A stretch of DNA of 64,000 bases from Pseudomonas pisciculturae (GCF_015461805.1 NZ_JACVZE010000003.1:586897-650896); one strand, 5' to 3'. Counted from the first letter of the stretch, positions 1-9,450 are shown. Translations and numbers: made by a program. Notes: generated by a model not told the origin, from the letters alone.

Positions 1-29
1 CGTCGACGCTACGTAGAGATGCGCTCATG
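1..29 (-). CDS. oscA: OscA-like sulfur-starvation protein, N-terminus only (cut by window edge)
   Basis: Only the first nine codons are inside the window (MSASLRSVD), read leftward from an ATG at 29 with a purine-rich Shine-Dalgarno (AGGAGCGAG) just upstream. The peptide matches my memory of the start of OscA, a short DUF2292 protein linked to growth under sulfur limitation in Pseudomonas, which sits next to a PAS-GGDEF-EAL gene in P. aeruginosa (PA0284/PA0285). The same neighbour is present here. The call rests on nine residues plus synteny, so it is tentative. Confidence 0.55.
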
Positions 30-228
30 GTCTCGCTCCTGAAATGAAATGTGCGTGCCGTGCAGTGGCGGCACTGCGTGTGGCGTGAGGGCGATAGTAG
101 ATAAGCGCGGATATTCTTAAAAATACTATTTAAGAATGTTTATATAACCAGAAAGAATTTTCTGGTGGGACGTGGGGTTGCGAGCGGGTTTTTTGTGATG
201 TCGCCGAAATTAAGCCCTGCGACGATCA

Positions 229-323
229 AAATGTGGGAGGGGGCTTGCTCCCGATTGCAGGGTGTCAGGCACAGATGTGCTGGCTGACCCACCGCTATCG
301 GGAGCAAGCCCCCTCCCACATTT
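229..323. repeat. REP doublet (REPIN), 27-bp perfect arms
   Basis: Two inverted copies of the P. fluorescens REP (229-255 and 297-323) pair perfectly over 27 bp around a 41-nt centre. Each arm holds GTGGGAGGGGGCTTGCTCCC. It lies just downstream of the GGDEF-EAL gene and upstream of oscA. Known role of the family: non-autonomous repeats mobilised by RAYT transposases; none is encoded in this window. Confidence 0.9.
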
Positions 324-339
324 GGACTGCATTCCACAT

Positions 340-2247
340 TCAGAGACTGGGGGCCCAGCCCCAATCAATCTCCTCGGCCGGCACCGGTTTGCCAAACCAA
401 TACCCCTGCCCCAGATCGCACTCCTGCTCCAACAGAAACCGCGCCTGCTCCAACTGCTCGATCCCTTCGGCGTGCACCTGCATGCCCATGCTTTTGGCCA
501 GGGCGATGACCACGCGCACAATCGCCGCATCATCCTCATCCCACGGCAACCCGGCGACAAAGCCCTGGTCGATCTTGAGTTTCTGCACCGGCAAGCGTTT
601 GAGGCGCAGCAATGATGAATAACCGGTGCCGAAATCATCGATGGCCAGGCGCAAGCCCAGCTCGCGCAGGCGATGCAGTTGTTCCAGGGCTTCTTCGGGG
701 TCGTCCATCACCGCGCTTTCGGTGACTTCCAGCTCAAGGTAGACCGGGTCCAGGCCAGTATCGTGCAGCACTTGGGCCACTTGCCCGTAGAGCTCGCGCC
801 GGGCAAACAAGCGACTGGAGACGTTAACGGCAATAAAGCTCAACGGCGCGCCATCCGCTAGCCATTGGCACATCTGGCGGCACGACTGGTCCAGCACCCA
901 GGCGTCGATATCGGCGATCAAGCCGGTGCGTTCGGCGATAGGGATAAACTCACCTGGCGGCACCAGACCTCGTTCCGGGTGTTGCCAGCGCACCAAGGCT
1001 TCGACGCCCACCAAGCGGCTGTCTTGCAGGTCGTGCACAGGCTGGTAGTAGACGCGCAGCTCTTGCTGCTCAAGGGCACGACGCAGTTCACCGGCGATTT
1101 CCACGCGGTTTTGCGCGTGGGCGGTGAGCTCTTCGGTATATAAGGCATAGCCTTCGCGCCCGACGCTCTTGGCCTTGAACAGCGCAGAGTCGGCGTTGCG
1201 CAGCAGTTGTTCGGCGCTCAGGGCATCGCTGGGGAACAAGCTGATGCCGATGCTGGCGCTGATGAACAGCTGGTGCCCGTCAAAGATGAACGGCTGCTTC
1301 ATCGCCTCCAGTATCCGATGGGCCAACGCGGCGGCCTGCGCTACCTGTGGACAACTTTCCGCCAACACCGCGAACTCATCGCCCCCCAGACGAGCCAGGG
1401 TTACACCGGAGCCGAACAGACCCCGGAGTCGCTCGCCCACCAGCTTGAGCAACTGGTCGCCGACGTTGTGGCCGAGGCTGTCATTGATGATTTTGAAGTG
1501 GTCCAGGTCCAGCAACAGCAGGGCGCAGCCGCGCTTGTGGGTTTGCGCCGAGGCCAGCGCCTGCTCGGCACGGTCGGTGAACAGCAGGCGGTTGGGCAAG
1601 TCGGTGAGGGGGTCGTGATGCGCAAGGTGGGCCAGCTCGTGCTCGGAATCCTTGATGGCGCTGATATCGGAAAACACCGCGACATAGTGGCTGACCTGGC
1701 CTTGGTCATCGTGAATCACGCGGATGGTTTGCCACTGTGGGTAAATCTCGCCGCTTTTGCGCCGATTCCAGATTTCACCGCTCCATTCGCCGGTGCGCTC
1801 CAGGCTCTGGAACATCTGTTGGTAAAAATTCGACGAATGGCGCCCTGACTTAAACAGGCTGGGTTGCTGGCCCATGACATCTTCGCGACGGTAGCCCGTG
1901 ATCTCCATAAAGGCCCGATTCACATGCACGATCAGCCCTTTGGCGTCGGAAACCAAAACCCCTTCACGGGTGCAATCGAACACGGCGGCGGCCTGGCGCA
2001 GGCGTTCGCGATTTTCTTTCAAGGGCTGCTGCAACAGGTTGGCCCGGGCAAAACGGGCACATAGCAGGTAAATAGCCAAGGCACTCAGGGCCACCCACAC
2101 GTAACCGCGTACCTGCAACCAGTGCCCCAGCTCACGTGGCTCATCGAGAAAGTTGATCAATACCTGGTTACTGAGCTGGAGCCACACGATGGAAACCAGC
2201 AGGTAGATCAGCCCCACACGTAGGGCACCTCGGTATGAAAACAGCAT
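340..2247 (-). CDS. Membrane-anchored PAS-GGDEF-EAL cyclic-di-GMP enzyme
   Basis: About 635 aa from an ATG at 2247 preceded by AAGGA at 11 nt; the open frame extends to a TTG at 2268, which lacks a ribosome site. Two hydrophobic N-terminal segments (about residues 9-28 and 46-64) anchor it in the inner membrane. A PAS domain follows (about 90-200, with typical GYRRED and NRRKSGE stretches), then GGDEF with an intact RLGGDEF signature and no RxxD inhibitory site in front, then EAL with EALVRW and the downstream DDFGTGYSS loop. Both catalytic signatures look intact, so synthesis, hydrolysis or both are possible; many hybrids act mainly as phosphodiesterases. Orthologous neighbourhood to PA0285 of P. 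aeruginosa. Confidence 0.9.
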   Translation of the reverse strand: MLFSYRGALRVGLIYLLVSIVWLQLSNQVLINFLDEPRELGHWLQVRGYVWVALSALAIYLLCARFARANLLQQPLKENRERLRQAAAVFDCTREGVLVSDAKGLIVHVNRAFMEITGYRREDVMGQQPSLFKSGRHSSNFYQQMFQSLERTGEWSGEIWNRRKSGEIYPQWQTIRVIHDDQGQVSHYVAVFSDISAIKDSEHELAHLAHHDPLTDLPNRLLFTDRAEQALASAQTHKRGCALLLLDLDHFKIINDSLGHNVGDQLLKLVGERLRGLFGSGVTLARLGGDEFAVLAESCPQVAQAAALAHRILEAMKQPFIFDGHQLFISASIGISLFPSDALSAEQLLRNADSALFKAKSVGREGYALYTEELTAHAQNRVEIAGELRRALEQQELRVYYQPVHDLQDSRLVGVEALVRWQHPERGLVPPGEFIPIAERTGLIADIDAWVLDQSCRQMCQWLADGAPLSFIAVNVSSRLFARRELYGQVAQVLHDTGLDPVYLELEVTESAVMDDPEEALEQLHRLRELGLRLAIDDFGTGYSSLLRLKRLPVQKLKIDQGFVAGLPWDEDDAAIVRVVIALAKSMGMQVHAEGIEQLEQARFLLEQECDLGQGYWFGKPVPAEEIDWGWAPSL

Positions 2248-2413
2248 ATCGTCAGTAATCCTTACCAAAAAAACAGAATCGCCCTACAAAGGCTGCGGAT
2301 TATAGAATAAGAAACATCCAGTCACTCCTATCTGAAAGGGTGTCTGGTTTTCTCTGCAGGCTTAGTGATAATGCGTGAGCTGTTTTTTTCTTTATCTGAG
2401 GGCCATACAGCCT

Positions 2414-3598
2414 ATGTGGTACAACGGTTTTCTTGACCTGTCAGCCTGGCAACTGGTGGCAGTCACTCTGTTGATGACCCACGTGACCATTGTTGGGGTC
2501 ACCGTCTATCTGCACCGTTACTCAGCCCATCGCTCCCTGGAGCTGAATGCCGGCCTGAAACACTTCTTCCGCTTCTGGCTGTGGCTGACCACGGCGCAGA
2601 ACACCCGCGAGTGGACTGCCATCCACCGTAAACACCATGCCAAATGCGAAACCGTCGACGACCCGCACAGCCCGGTGATCAAGGGTTTGTCGACCGTTCT
2701 GCGCAAGGGTGCCGAACTGTACCGCGCCGAAGCGGAAAACCCCGAGACCCTGCGCATCTACGGCAAAAACTGCCCGGACGACTGGATCGAACGCAAGCTC
2801 TACACGCCCTACCCGCTGCTGGGCGTGGCGATCATGGGCGTGATCGACCTGCTGCTGTTCGGCACCATCGGCATCACCATCTGGGCGATCCAGATGATGT
2901 GGATCCCGTTCTGGGCCGCCGGCGTGATCAACGGCCTGGGCCATGCCATCGGCTACCGTAATTTCGAATGCCGTGACGCGGCGACCAACCTGGTGCCGTG
3001 GGGCATCATCGTCGGTGGCGAAGAGCTGCACAATAACCATCACACCTACCCCAACTCCGCCAAGCTGTCGGTGAAGAAGTGGGAGTTCGACCTGGGCTGG
3101 GCCTGGATCAAGGTGTTCAGCTGGCTGCGCCTGGCCAAGGTGCAGCGTGTTGCACCGATTGCCCACCGCGTCGAGGGCAAGGGGCATCTGGACATGGATA
3201 CCGCCATGGCGATCCTCAACAACCGTTTCCAGATCATGGCTCAGTACCGCAAGTTGGTGATCGGCCCGCTGGTCAAGCAAGAGCTGGAAAAGGTCGATCA
3301 TTCGGTACGCCATCAATTCCATCGCGCCAAGCGCCTGTTGTCGCGGGAAACCAGCCTGCTGGATGACCGCCATCACCTGCGCATTCAGAGCATGCTGGAG
3401 CACAGCCAAGCACTGAAAGTGATCTACGAAAAGCGCCTGGCGTTGCAACAGATCTGGCTCAAGACCAGTTCCAACGGCCACGATATGTTGGCCGCGATCA
3501 AGGAATGGGTACATGAGGCCGAGGCCAGCGGCATCCAATCCCTGCGGGACTTTGCCCATCAATTGAAGACCTACTCACTGCGTCCTGCAGCGGTCTGA
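2414..3598 (+). CDS. desA: Membrane delta-9 fatty-acyl desaturase
   Basis: 394 aa from ATG 2414 (MWYNGFLDL); the frame opens earlier at a GTG at 2375 but that segment is atypical. It carries the three histidine boxes of membrane di-iron desaturases: HRYSAH (near residue 35), HRKHH (near 72) and HNNHH (near 205), separated by hydrophobic hairpins. Family role: oxygen-dependent insertion of a double bond at carbon 9 of membrane phospholipid acyl chains, an aerobic route to membrane fluidity. The extended C-terminal 120 residues are soluble and rich in charged helices, as in Pseudomonas DesA. It stands alone, divergent from the GGDEF-EAL gene. Confidence 0.88.
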   Translation: MWYNGFLDLSAWQLVAVTLLMTHVTIVGVTVYLHRYSAHRSLELNAGLKHFFRFWLWLTTAQNTREWTAIHRKHHAKCETVDDPHSPVIKGLSTVLRKGAELYRAEAENPETLRIYGKNCPDDWIERKLYTPYPLLGVAIMGVIDLLLFGTIGITIWAIQMMWIPFWAAGVINGLGHAIGYRNFECRDAATNLVPWGIIVGGEELHNNHHTYPNSAKLSVKKWEFDLGWAWIKVFSWLRLAKVQRVAPIAHRVEGKGHLDMDTAMAILNNRFQIMAQYRKLVIGPLVKQELEKVDHSVRHQFHRAKRLLSRETSLLDDRHHLRIQSMLEHSQALKVIYEKRLALQQIWLKTSSNGHDMLAAIKEWVHEAEASGIQSLRDFAHQLKTYSLRPAAV

Positions 3599-3604
3599 CG
3601 GTGC

Positions 3605-3641
3605 GGCGGGAGGGCCTGCCCTTCCGCCCATCAGCTTTTTG
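3605..3641 (+). terminator. Likely Rho-independent terminator of desA
   Basis: A 10-bp stem (3605-3614 with 3619-3628, one G-T pair, 4-nt loop) begins 6 nt after the desA stop and is followed by CATCAGCTTTTT. The T run is offset by several bases from the stem. Confidence 0.6.
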
Positions 3642-3786
3642 GCGCCAGTTCTCAGACACCGGCAATCGGTCCTGTTGACGGAACTTCACTGCAATTCCCC
3701 TCTCTCAATGAACACTTCGCCATCATGGTGGCCCCTTGTAGTGACCGCTGCTCCATCCTGCGGCGCGCCCAGAGAGAGTTGTGCCG

Positions 3787-4788
3787 ATGGTTCACGAACA
3801 GCCTTACTTGACCGCCCCCCCTACTGCGGAACATCCACGCCCGGCTGCGGCTGCAACCCTGCTGGCGCTGATGCATGCCCAAGGTGAAGTCGAACGGCTA
3901 AGCGAGCGCGAGCAACTGCTCAGTTCACTGCTGGTCAGTGTGAACGCGGTGCTGTGGGCCATCGATTGGGAGACACGGCGCGTGCTGTACGTGAGCCCAG
4001 CCTATGAACGCGTGTTCGGGCGCTCTGCCAGCCTGCTGCTGGCCGATCATCGGGAATGGCGCAACAGCATTCACCCCGAAGACCTCGACTACGCCGAACA
4101 CAGCCTGGCCCGTGTACTTGAACAAGGCGCCGTGGAAGACCGCGAGTACCGCATCATCACGGCCGACGGGCAGATTCGCTGGCTGAGTGACAAGTGCTAC
4201 ATGAACCAGCAGGTCGAGCCTGGGGAGCCGTTGATCGTGGTCGGCATGGCCGAAGACATTACCGAAAAAAAGCAGCTGGAGCAGGAGCTGCACCGCCTCG
4301 CTACCACTGACGTGCTGACCCAGACCAGCAACCGCCGACACTTCTTCGAATGCGCCAACCAGGCATTCGACAGCGCCTGCGCCCAAGGCGCGCCGCTGGC
4401 GTTCCTGCTGCTGGATATCGATGATTTCAAGGACGTCAACGACACCTACGGCCACTTGGAGGGCGACCAGGTATTGCGGCGCATCGCCGAGAGCGGTCGC
4501 GGGGTACTGCGCCGTGGCGACCTGTTCGGGCGTATTGGCGGCGAAGAGTTCGCCGCCGTGCTGCCCGGGTGTGCGCCTCACATGGCACTGCAGGTGGCCG
4601 AACGGCTGGGCAGGGAGATTCAGGATCTGAGCTTCAGCTACGAAGGCCAGGCGTTTACTGTGACCATCAGCCAGGGCCTGGCGAGCCTGCGTGAAGAAGA
4701 TTCGACCCTGGACAGCCTGTTCGCTCGGGCCGATGCGGCTATGTATGAGGCCAAGCGATTGGGCAAGAACCGGGTGGTGGCGGGCTAG
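3787..4788 (+). CDS. PAS-GGDEF diguanylate cyclase
   Basis: 333 aa from ATG 3787, chosen because AGAGAG lies 8 nt upstream; a GTG at 3781 is in frame but too close to it. No membrane segment is visible. A PAS domain (about residues 45-165) with WRNSIHPED and the PAC-type DGQIRWL stretch precedes a GGDEF domain (about 170-332) with GRIGGEEF. An RxxD product-inhibition site (RRGD) lies five residues before GGEEF, so the enzyme is expected to be active and feedback-inhibited by cyclic di-GMP. It is a stand-alone gene, convergent with the REC-HDOD gene across a palindromic REP. The signal sensed by PAS is unknown. Confidence 0.88.
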   Translation: MVHEQPYLTAPPTAEHPRPAAAATLLALMHAQGEVERLSEREQLLSSLLVSVNAVLWAIDWETRRVLYVSPAYERVFGRSASLLLADHREWRNSIHPEDLDYAEHSLARVLEQGAVEDREYRIITADGQIRWLSDKCYMNQQVEPGEPLIVVGMAEDITEKKQLEQELHRLATTDVLTQTSNRRHFFECANQAFDSACAQGAPLAFLLLDIDDFKDVNDTYGHLEGDQVLRRIAESGRGVLRRGDLFGRIGGEEFAAVLPGCAPHMALQVAERLGREIQDLSFSYEGQAFTVTISQGLASLREEDSTLDSLFARADAAMYEAKRLGKNRVVAG

Positions 4789-4807
4789 GGCCGAGCACAT
4801 CCAGCTA

Positions 4808-4869
4808 GTTCAACACAGGTCAAATGTGGGAGGGGGCAAGCCCCCTCCCACATTTGACCTGTGTTGAAC
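4808..4869. repeat. Perfect 62-bp REP palindrome between convergent genes
   Basis: Two 30-nt arms (4808-4837, 4840-4869) are exact reverse complements around a 2-nt AA centre. The REP core GTGGGAGGGGGC is extended by 14 further matching bases on each side. It fills the 83-bp gap between the converging cyclase and REC-HDOD genes and could stop transcription from both sides. Confidence 0.9.
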
Positions 4870-4871
4870 CT

Positions 4872-6080
4872 CTAGGCCTTGCGCACCCGAGTGAGCTCCG
4901 ACAACCCCACTTTGAGCAGTCGCGCGGTCTTACCGGCGGCCAGTGTTTCAAGCCCTTCATGCTCGGTAAGGCGCGCCATCTGCGCCGCCAGGTTCACCAC
5001 CAGCGCATCCCGCGCATACACCCCGCCTTCCAGCGAGTAAATCGCCGCGATCAATTGGCGCAGTTCCAACGGCAGGCGCCAACGCGCCCGCAACGCTGAA
5101 CCATAGGCCGCGCCGAAGGTGTAGAGCGACTCACCAATCACCTCCTCATCCAGTGCGCCGCCGCCCTGGCGCCAGTCTTCCAGGCAACGCAACAACGCCA
5201 GGTCCCCAAGCCGATGCAAGATACCGGCGCTGTAACAGCGCTCGTGATCCAGCTCCAACATGCGTGCCAGACGGCGAGCGTAGTCGGCCGTGTCCTGGGA
5301 CAACTGCCAATGCCGCTCGGCGTAGGCCACCAGCGCGGGATCACACAGCACCACGTTGTGTTTGAGGGCCAGGCCCAGGATCAGGTTCATGCTTTGCCCG
5401 GCAACGAGCTTGTGCAATGCGGCCGGCAGGGTTTGCACCGGTGTGCCGTGGTGGCCGGCACTGTTGGCAGCAGCAATCAGCACGGCGGTGATCTGCGGGT
5501 CCATGCGCACCTGGTCTTCCAGGCGCTTGAGGTCCAGGCCCTCCGGCCCCAGGCTGCGTTGCACGATGGCTTTCACATCGACCCGCAGCGGTGCGCCATC
5601 GCACGTCTCGCGGCGGCGCTCAAGAAACGCCGGCAGGGTCATGCCGGGCGCCAGCGGCGCAATCTCGCAGTACACGCTTTCGCCTTCATTGAGCAGCAAG
5701 TCTTGCAGGCGCTGCGTCAGGCTTTCCATGTTCAGGGGTTTGGTCAGGTACGCCGTGGGCGCCAGGGGCAAGGCTTCACGCACGCTGGCGCTGTCATTGC
5801 GACTGCTCAGCAAAATAAACGGCAGTACGGGCGAGCGGCGCTGCTGGCGCACGTTACGCAGCAGGCTCAGGCCATCGACGCCCGGCAGCTCCCAATCGGC
5901 CAGGATCAGGTCATAGGTTTTGTCCCGCAGCAGTGTCGCGGCTTGTTGCCCGTCTGCACACACATCCAGCCGTGCGTCGCAGCGCACGTTCAACAACACT
6001 TGCTTGAGCAGGTCCCGCGACCAAGGGTCTGCTTCGGCGATTAACACTCGGGGTACAGCGGGTAAATCAACAGCAGTCAT
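4872..6080 (-). CDS. Response regulator receiver-HDOD protein
   Basis: 402 aa. A receiver domain (about residues 10-128) has the acidic pair near residues 16-18, the probable phospho-acceptor Asp62 in ILADWELPG and the conserved Lys in TKP near residue 113. An HDOD domain follows (about 165-365). HDOD proteins are HD-GYP relatives without catalytic metal ligands and usually act as protein-protein signalling modules in motility, biofilm and cyclic-di-GMP circuits. No histidine kinase is adjacent, so this is an orphan regulator. It lies between a diguanylate cyclase and gabT, as in other pseudomonads. Confidence 0.85.
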   Translation of the reverse strand: MTAVDLPAVPRVLIAEADPWSRDLLKQVLLNVRCDARLDVCADGQQAATLLRDKTYDLILADWELPGVDGLSLLRNVRQQRRSPVLPFILLSSRNDSASVREALPLAPTAYLTKPLNMESLTQRLQDLLLNEGESVYCEIAPLAPGMTLPAFLERRRETCDGAPLRVDVKAIVQRSLGPEGLDLKRLEDQVRMDPQITAVLIAAANSAGHHGTPVQTLPAALHKLVAGQSMNLILGLALKHNVVLCDPALVAYAERHWQLSQDTADYARRLARMLELDHERCYSAGILHRLGDLALLRCLEDWRQGGGALDEEVIGESLYTFGAAYGSALRARWRLPLELRQLIAAIYSLEGGVYARDALVVNLAAQMARLTEHEGLETLAAGKTARLLKVGLSELTRVRKA

Positions 6081-6170
6081 GCAGCACGCTCCATCGGCAA
6101 TGCTTGCACCTTAGTCAATGCACACGCGTACGTACAATGAACAGGGCCTGAATGTGCTGCATCGGGCACA

Positions 6171-6196
6171 AAAAAACCCGCCGAAGCGGGTTTTTT
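6171..6196 (-). terminator. Rho-independent terminator of gabT
   Basis: An 11-bp stem (AAAAAACCCGC with GCGGGTTTTTT, loop CGAA) starts 23 nt downstream of the gabT stop. The flanking A and T runs make it usable from either strand. Confidence 0.85.
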
Positions 6197-6219
6197 CGTT
6201 CGATCAAATCAGCATCCGC

Positions 6220-7497
6220 TTACAGCTCGGAGAAGCACTCTTCAATGATCGCCAGGCCTTTGTCCAACAGCTCGTCCGGCGCGGTCAGCGGCACCAGTAC
6301 GCGCAACACGTTGCCATAGGTACCGCAGCTCAGCAGGATCAGGCCCTTGTCACGTGCCTTGGCCACTACGGCCGCAACAGCCGCCGCGTTTGGCTTGTGG
6401 GTATCGCCATCATCGAACAGCTCGACCGCGATCATCGCGCCCAGGGCACGCACTTCACCGATCACCGGGTACTTGGCCTGGATAGCTTTCAAGCCAGTGA
6501 CCAGATGTTCGCCAACAGCCTTGCAGCGGTCCAGCAGGTGCTCTTCTTCGAACACTTCCATCACGGCCAGGGCCGCAGCGCAAGCGATCGGGCTACCGGC
6601 GTAGGTGCCGCCCAAGCCGCCTGGAGCGATGGCGTCCATGTATTCGGCCTTGCCGCACACACCGGCCAACGGGAAGCCGCCCGCGATGGATTTGGCGAAG
6701 GTGGTCAGGTCGGCAGCAACGCCCATCTGTTCCATGGCGAAGAAGGTACCGGTACGGCCGGCACCGGTTTGCACTTCGTCGGCGATCAGCAGGATGCCGT
6801 GCTTGTCGCACAGTTCACGCAGGCGCTTCATGAAGGATTTAGGCGCGACGTAGAAACCGCCCTCGCCCTGCACCGGCTCGATGATGATCGCGGCGATATC
6901 ACGCGGCTCGGCATCGTTTTTGAAGATGCGTTCGATGCTGGCGATGGAGTCGTCATCGCTCACACCGTGCAGTTCGTTCGGGTACAGCGCGCGGAACACA
7001 CCGCCTGGCATCAGGCCCATGCCGGCCGAATACGGCACGACTTTGCCGGTGAGGCCCAGGGTCATCATGGTGCGGCCGTGATAAGCGCCGGTGAAGGCGA
7101 TAACGCCGGCACGGCCAGTAGCGGCGCGGGCGATTTTCACGGCGTTTTCGACGGCTTCGGAGCCAGTGGTGACCAGCAAGGTTTTCTTGGCGAAATCGCC
7201 CGGCACCTTGGCGTTCACTTTCTCGCACACTTCAACGTAAGGCTCGTAGGCCAGTACCTGGAAGCACGTGTGGGTCAGCTTGTTCAGTTGCTCGGTCACG
7301 GCCGCGATGATTTTCGGGTGCACGTGGCCGGTGTTCAGCACGGCGATACCGCCGGCGAAGTCGATGAACTCGCGACCTTCAACGTCGGTCACGGTGGCGT
7401 TCTTGGCCGATTCGGCGAAGATGGGGTGAATCTGGCCAACACCGCGCGGTACGGCGGATTCGCGGCGTTTCATCAGGGAAGCGTTGGTCTTGCTCAT
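6220..7497 (-). CDS. gabT: 4-aminobutyrate aminotransferase
   Basis: 425 aa from ATG 7497, which has GAGGA 5 nt upstream; an in-frame start at 7515 adds six residues. Fold-type I, class-III PLP aminotransferase: TGSEAVENA for phosphate binding, DEVQTGAGRTG with the PLP-contacting Asp, and the Schiff-base Lys in TFAKSIAGG. It moves the amino group of GABA to 2-oxoglutarate, giving succinate semialdehyde and glutamate in the cytosol. It lies 182 bp downstream of gabD on the same strand, so the two steps of the GABA shunt are probably co-transcribed, with a hairpin in the gap. Confidence 0.95.
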   Translation of the reverse strand: MSKTNASLMKRRESAVPRGVGQIHPIFAESAKNATVTDVEGREFIDFAGGIAVLNTGHVHPKIIAAVTEQLNKLTHTCFQVLAYEPYVEVCEKVNAKVPGDFAKKTLLVTTGSEAVENAVKIARAATGRAGVIAFTGAYHGRTMMTLGLTGKVVPYSAGMGLMPGGVFRALYPNELHGVSDDDSIASIERIFKNDAEPRDIAAIIIEPVQGEGGFYVAPKSFMKRLRELCDKHGILLIADEVQTGAGRTGTFFAMEQMGVAADLTTFAKSIAGGFPLAGVCGKAEYMDAIAPGGLGGTYAGSPIACAAALAVMEVFEEEHLLDRCKAVGEHLVTGLKAIQAKYPVIGEVRALGAMIAVELFDDGDTHKPNAAAVAAVVAKARDKGLILLSCGTYGNVLRVLVPLTAPDELLDKGLAIIEECFSEL

Positions 7498-7623
7498 AAA
7501 GTCCTCATTCGCCACTCATCGGGTGGCGTGGTCCAAGGCATACGTGGCGGGGAGGCAACTACGGCAGCATGCGATGATCGACTGCCACAGCTTTCCCGGC
7601 CACTACGAATAACGAGGTGAAAC

Positions 7624-7657
7624 ACGCAAAGGGTCAGCGCTCTCGTGCCCTTTGCGT
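7624..7657 (-). promoter_or_regulatory. 10-bp hairpin between gabD and gabT
   Basis: ACGCAAAGGG (7624-7633) pairs perfectly with CCCTTTGCGT (7648-7657) around a 14-nt loop. It lies 22 nt after the gabD stop and about 125 nt before gabT. On the gabT strand it is not followed by a T run, so an mRNA-processing or partial-attenuation role fits better than a full terminator. Confidence 0.5.
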
Positions 7658-7679
7658 TTGTTGCAATCTCTTACAGAGC

Positions 7680-9122
7680 TTAGATGCCCAGGCAGAGGTA
7701 TTTGATTTCCAGGTAGTCTTCAATCCCGTACTTGGAGCCTTCACGGCCCAGGCCCGACGCCTTGATGCCGCCGAACGGCGCCACTTCGTTGGAGATCAAC
7801 CCGGTGTTGACGCCGACCATGCCGTATTCCAGGGCTTCGGCCACACGGAACACACGGCCCAAGTCGCGGGCGTAGAAGTACGACGCCAAGCCGAACTCGG
7901 TGTCGTTGGACATCGCGATCACTTCTGCTTCGTCTTTGAAACGGAACAGCGGCGCCAGTGGGCCGAAGGTTTCTTCCTTGGCCACGGCGGCATTTTTTGG
8001 CACGTTGGTGAGGATGGTCGGCTCGAAGAAGTTGCCTTCCATGACCTTGCCGCCAGCCAGCAACGTGGCGCCTTTGCTCAGAGCGTCGGCGATGTGTTCC
8101 TGCACCTTGGCCACGGCTTTTTCGTCGATCAGCGGGCCGGTGGTGGTGCCGTCTTCCAGACCGTTGCCGATCTTAAGCTTCGCCACAGCCACTTTCAGTT
8201 TTTCAGCGAAGGCGTCGTACACCGAATCCTGGATGTACAGGCGGTTGGCGCAGACGCAGGTCTGACCGTTGTTGCGGTACTTGGAGATGATCGCACCTTC
8301 GACAGCCTTATCCAGGTCGGCGTCGTCAAACACGATGAACGGCGCGTTGCCGCCCAGCTCCAGGGAAACCTTCTTGATGTCCTTGGCGCATTCGGCCATC
8401 AACTGGCGACCGATTTCGGTGGAGCCGGTGAAGGACAATTTACGCACGATCGGATTGCTGGTCAGCTCGCCACCGATGTCGCCGGCACTGCCGGTCACAA
8501 CGCTCAGCACGCCTTTAGGGATACCGGCACGATGAGCCAGCTCAACCAGGGCCAGGGCCGAGAACGGGGTTTGCGAAGCGGGCTTGATCACCATAGTGCA
8601 ACCGGCAGCCAGGGCCGGGCCGGCTTTACGGGTGATCATGGCCGCCGGGAAGTTCCATGGGGTGATGGCGGCGGTCACACCGATAGGCTGCTTGATCACG
8701 ATCAGGCGCTTGTCGGGCTGGTGGCCAGGAATCACGTCACCGTAGATGCGCTTGGCTTCTTCAGCGAACCACTCGATAAAGGACGCGGCGTAGACGATTT
8801 CGCCCTTGGCCTCGGCCAGCGGCTTGCCTTGTTCGAGGGTCATCAGGCGAGCGAGGTCGTCCTGGTTTTCGATCAGCAGCTCAAACCAACGGCGCAGCTT
8901 ATTGGCGCGCTCCTTGGCGGTGAGTGCACGCCAGGCCGGCAGGGCCTTGTCGGCAGCTTCGATGGCGCGGCGGGTTTCCGCGGCGCCCATCTTTGGCACG
9001 GTACCGAGAATTTCGCCCGTGGCTGGGTTGTTGACCTTGATGGTTTGACCGTTGTCCGCGTCGACCCAAGCGCCATCGATAAAGGCTTGCTGGCGGAACA
9101 ACTGGGCATCTTTAAGCTGCAT
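7680..9122 (-). CDS. gabD: NADP-dependent succinate-semialdehyde dehydrogenase
   Basis: 480 aa from ATG 9122 (MQLKDAQLFRQ), with AAGGAAA 6-9 nt upstream; the open frame runs to 9470 but that part does not resemble the family. Aldehyde dehydrogenase hallmarks: catalytic Glu in LELGGNAPF, catalytic Cys in NGQTCVCANR, and the cofactor segment ITPWNFPAAMI. It oxidises succinate semialdehyde to succinate, closing the GABA shunt into the TCA cycle. The length matches GabD. It is first in a gabD-gabT unit. No sigma-54 (GG-N10-GC) site was obvious in the 300 bp upstream. Confidence 0.95.
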   Translation of the reverse strand: MQLKDAQLFRQQAFIDGAWVDADNGQTIKVNNPATGEILGTVPKMGAAETRRAIEAADKALPAWRALTAKERANKLRRWFELLIENQDDLARLMTLEQGKPLAEAKGEIVYAASFIEWFAEEAKRIYGDVIPGHQPDKRLIVIKQPIGVTAAITPWNFPAAMITRKAGPALAAGCTMVIKPASQTPFSALALVELAHRAGIPKGVLSVVTGSAGDIGGELTSNPIVRKLSFTGSTEIGRQLMAECAKDIKKVSLELGGNAPFIVFDDADLDKAVEGAIISKYRNNGQTCVCANRLYIQDSVYDAFAEKLKVAVAKLKIGNGLEDGTTTGPLIDEKAVAKVQEHIADALSKGATLLAGGKVMEGNFFEPTILTNVPKNAAVAKEETFGPLAPLFRFKDEAEVIAMSNDTEFGLASYFYARDLGRVFRVAEALEYGMVGVNTGLISNEVAPFGGIKASGLGREGSKYGIEDYLEIKYLCLGI

Positions 9123-9450
9123 GTCGGCTTTCCTTAACAGCACCGCGCGCACGCGGAGCGAATTAGAGTTGTTGAAAGGCGCCTTGTGGGCTGCCGTCAG
9201 GGAAATCAGCCCCAGCGCGCGAAGGAGGGAAATGGCGCACGGGACACGGAGCGTTTGAAATCTCAAACGAATCCTAGGATCAATGGGGGTACAGGGCAAT
9301 AGTCTGTTCGAAAAAAAGAACGAAAACGGCGCATTTGCCGAAACTTTCTGATCAGCGTCGTTAGGGCGGGTTCCACAGCATTGACCAATGGCGCCCGACG
9401 CAGGGCCTTTGCGCGGCAAATTCCTACGCGAGAAGGGCCAAAGACCAGCA

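Noticed and set aside
30..228. Gene in the first 200 bases
   Set aside because: Only very short frames; the stretch is the leader of the oscA-like gene.
229..323. Possible CRISPR array from repeated GTGGGAGGGGGC sequences
   Set aside because: The repeats are dispersed inverted REP pairs, not direct repeats with regular spacers, and no cas gene is present.
9123..9300. Sigma-54 promoter for gabD
   Set aside because: No GG-N10-GC pair with proper flanks was found.
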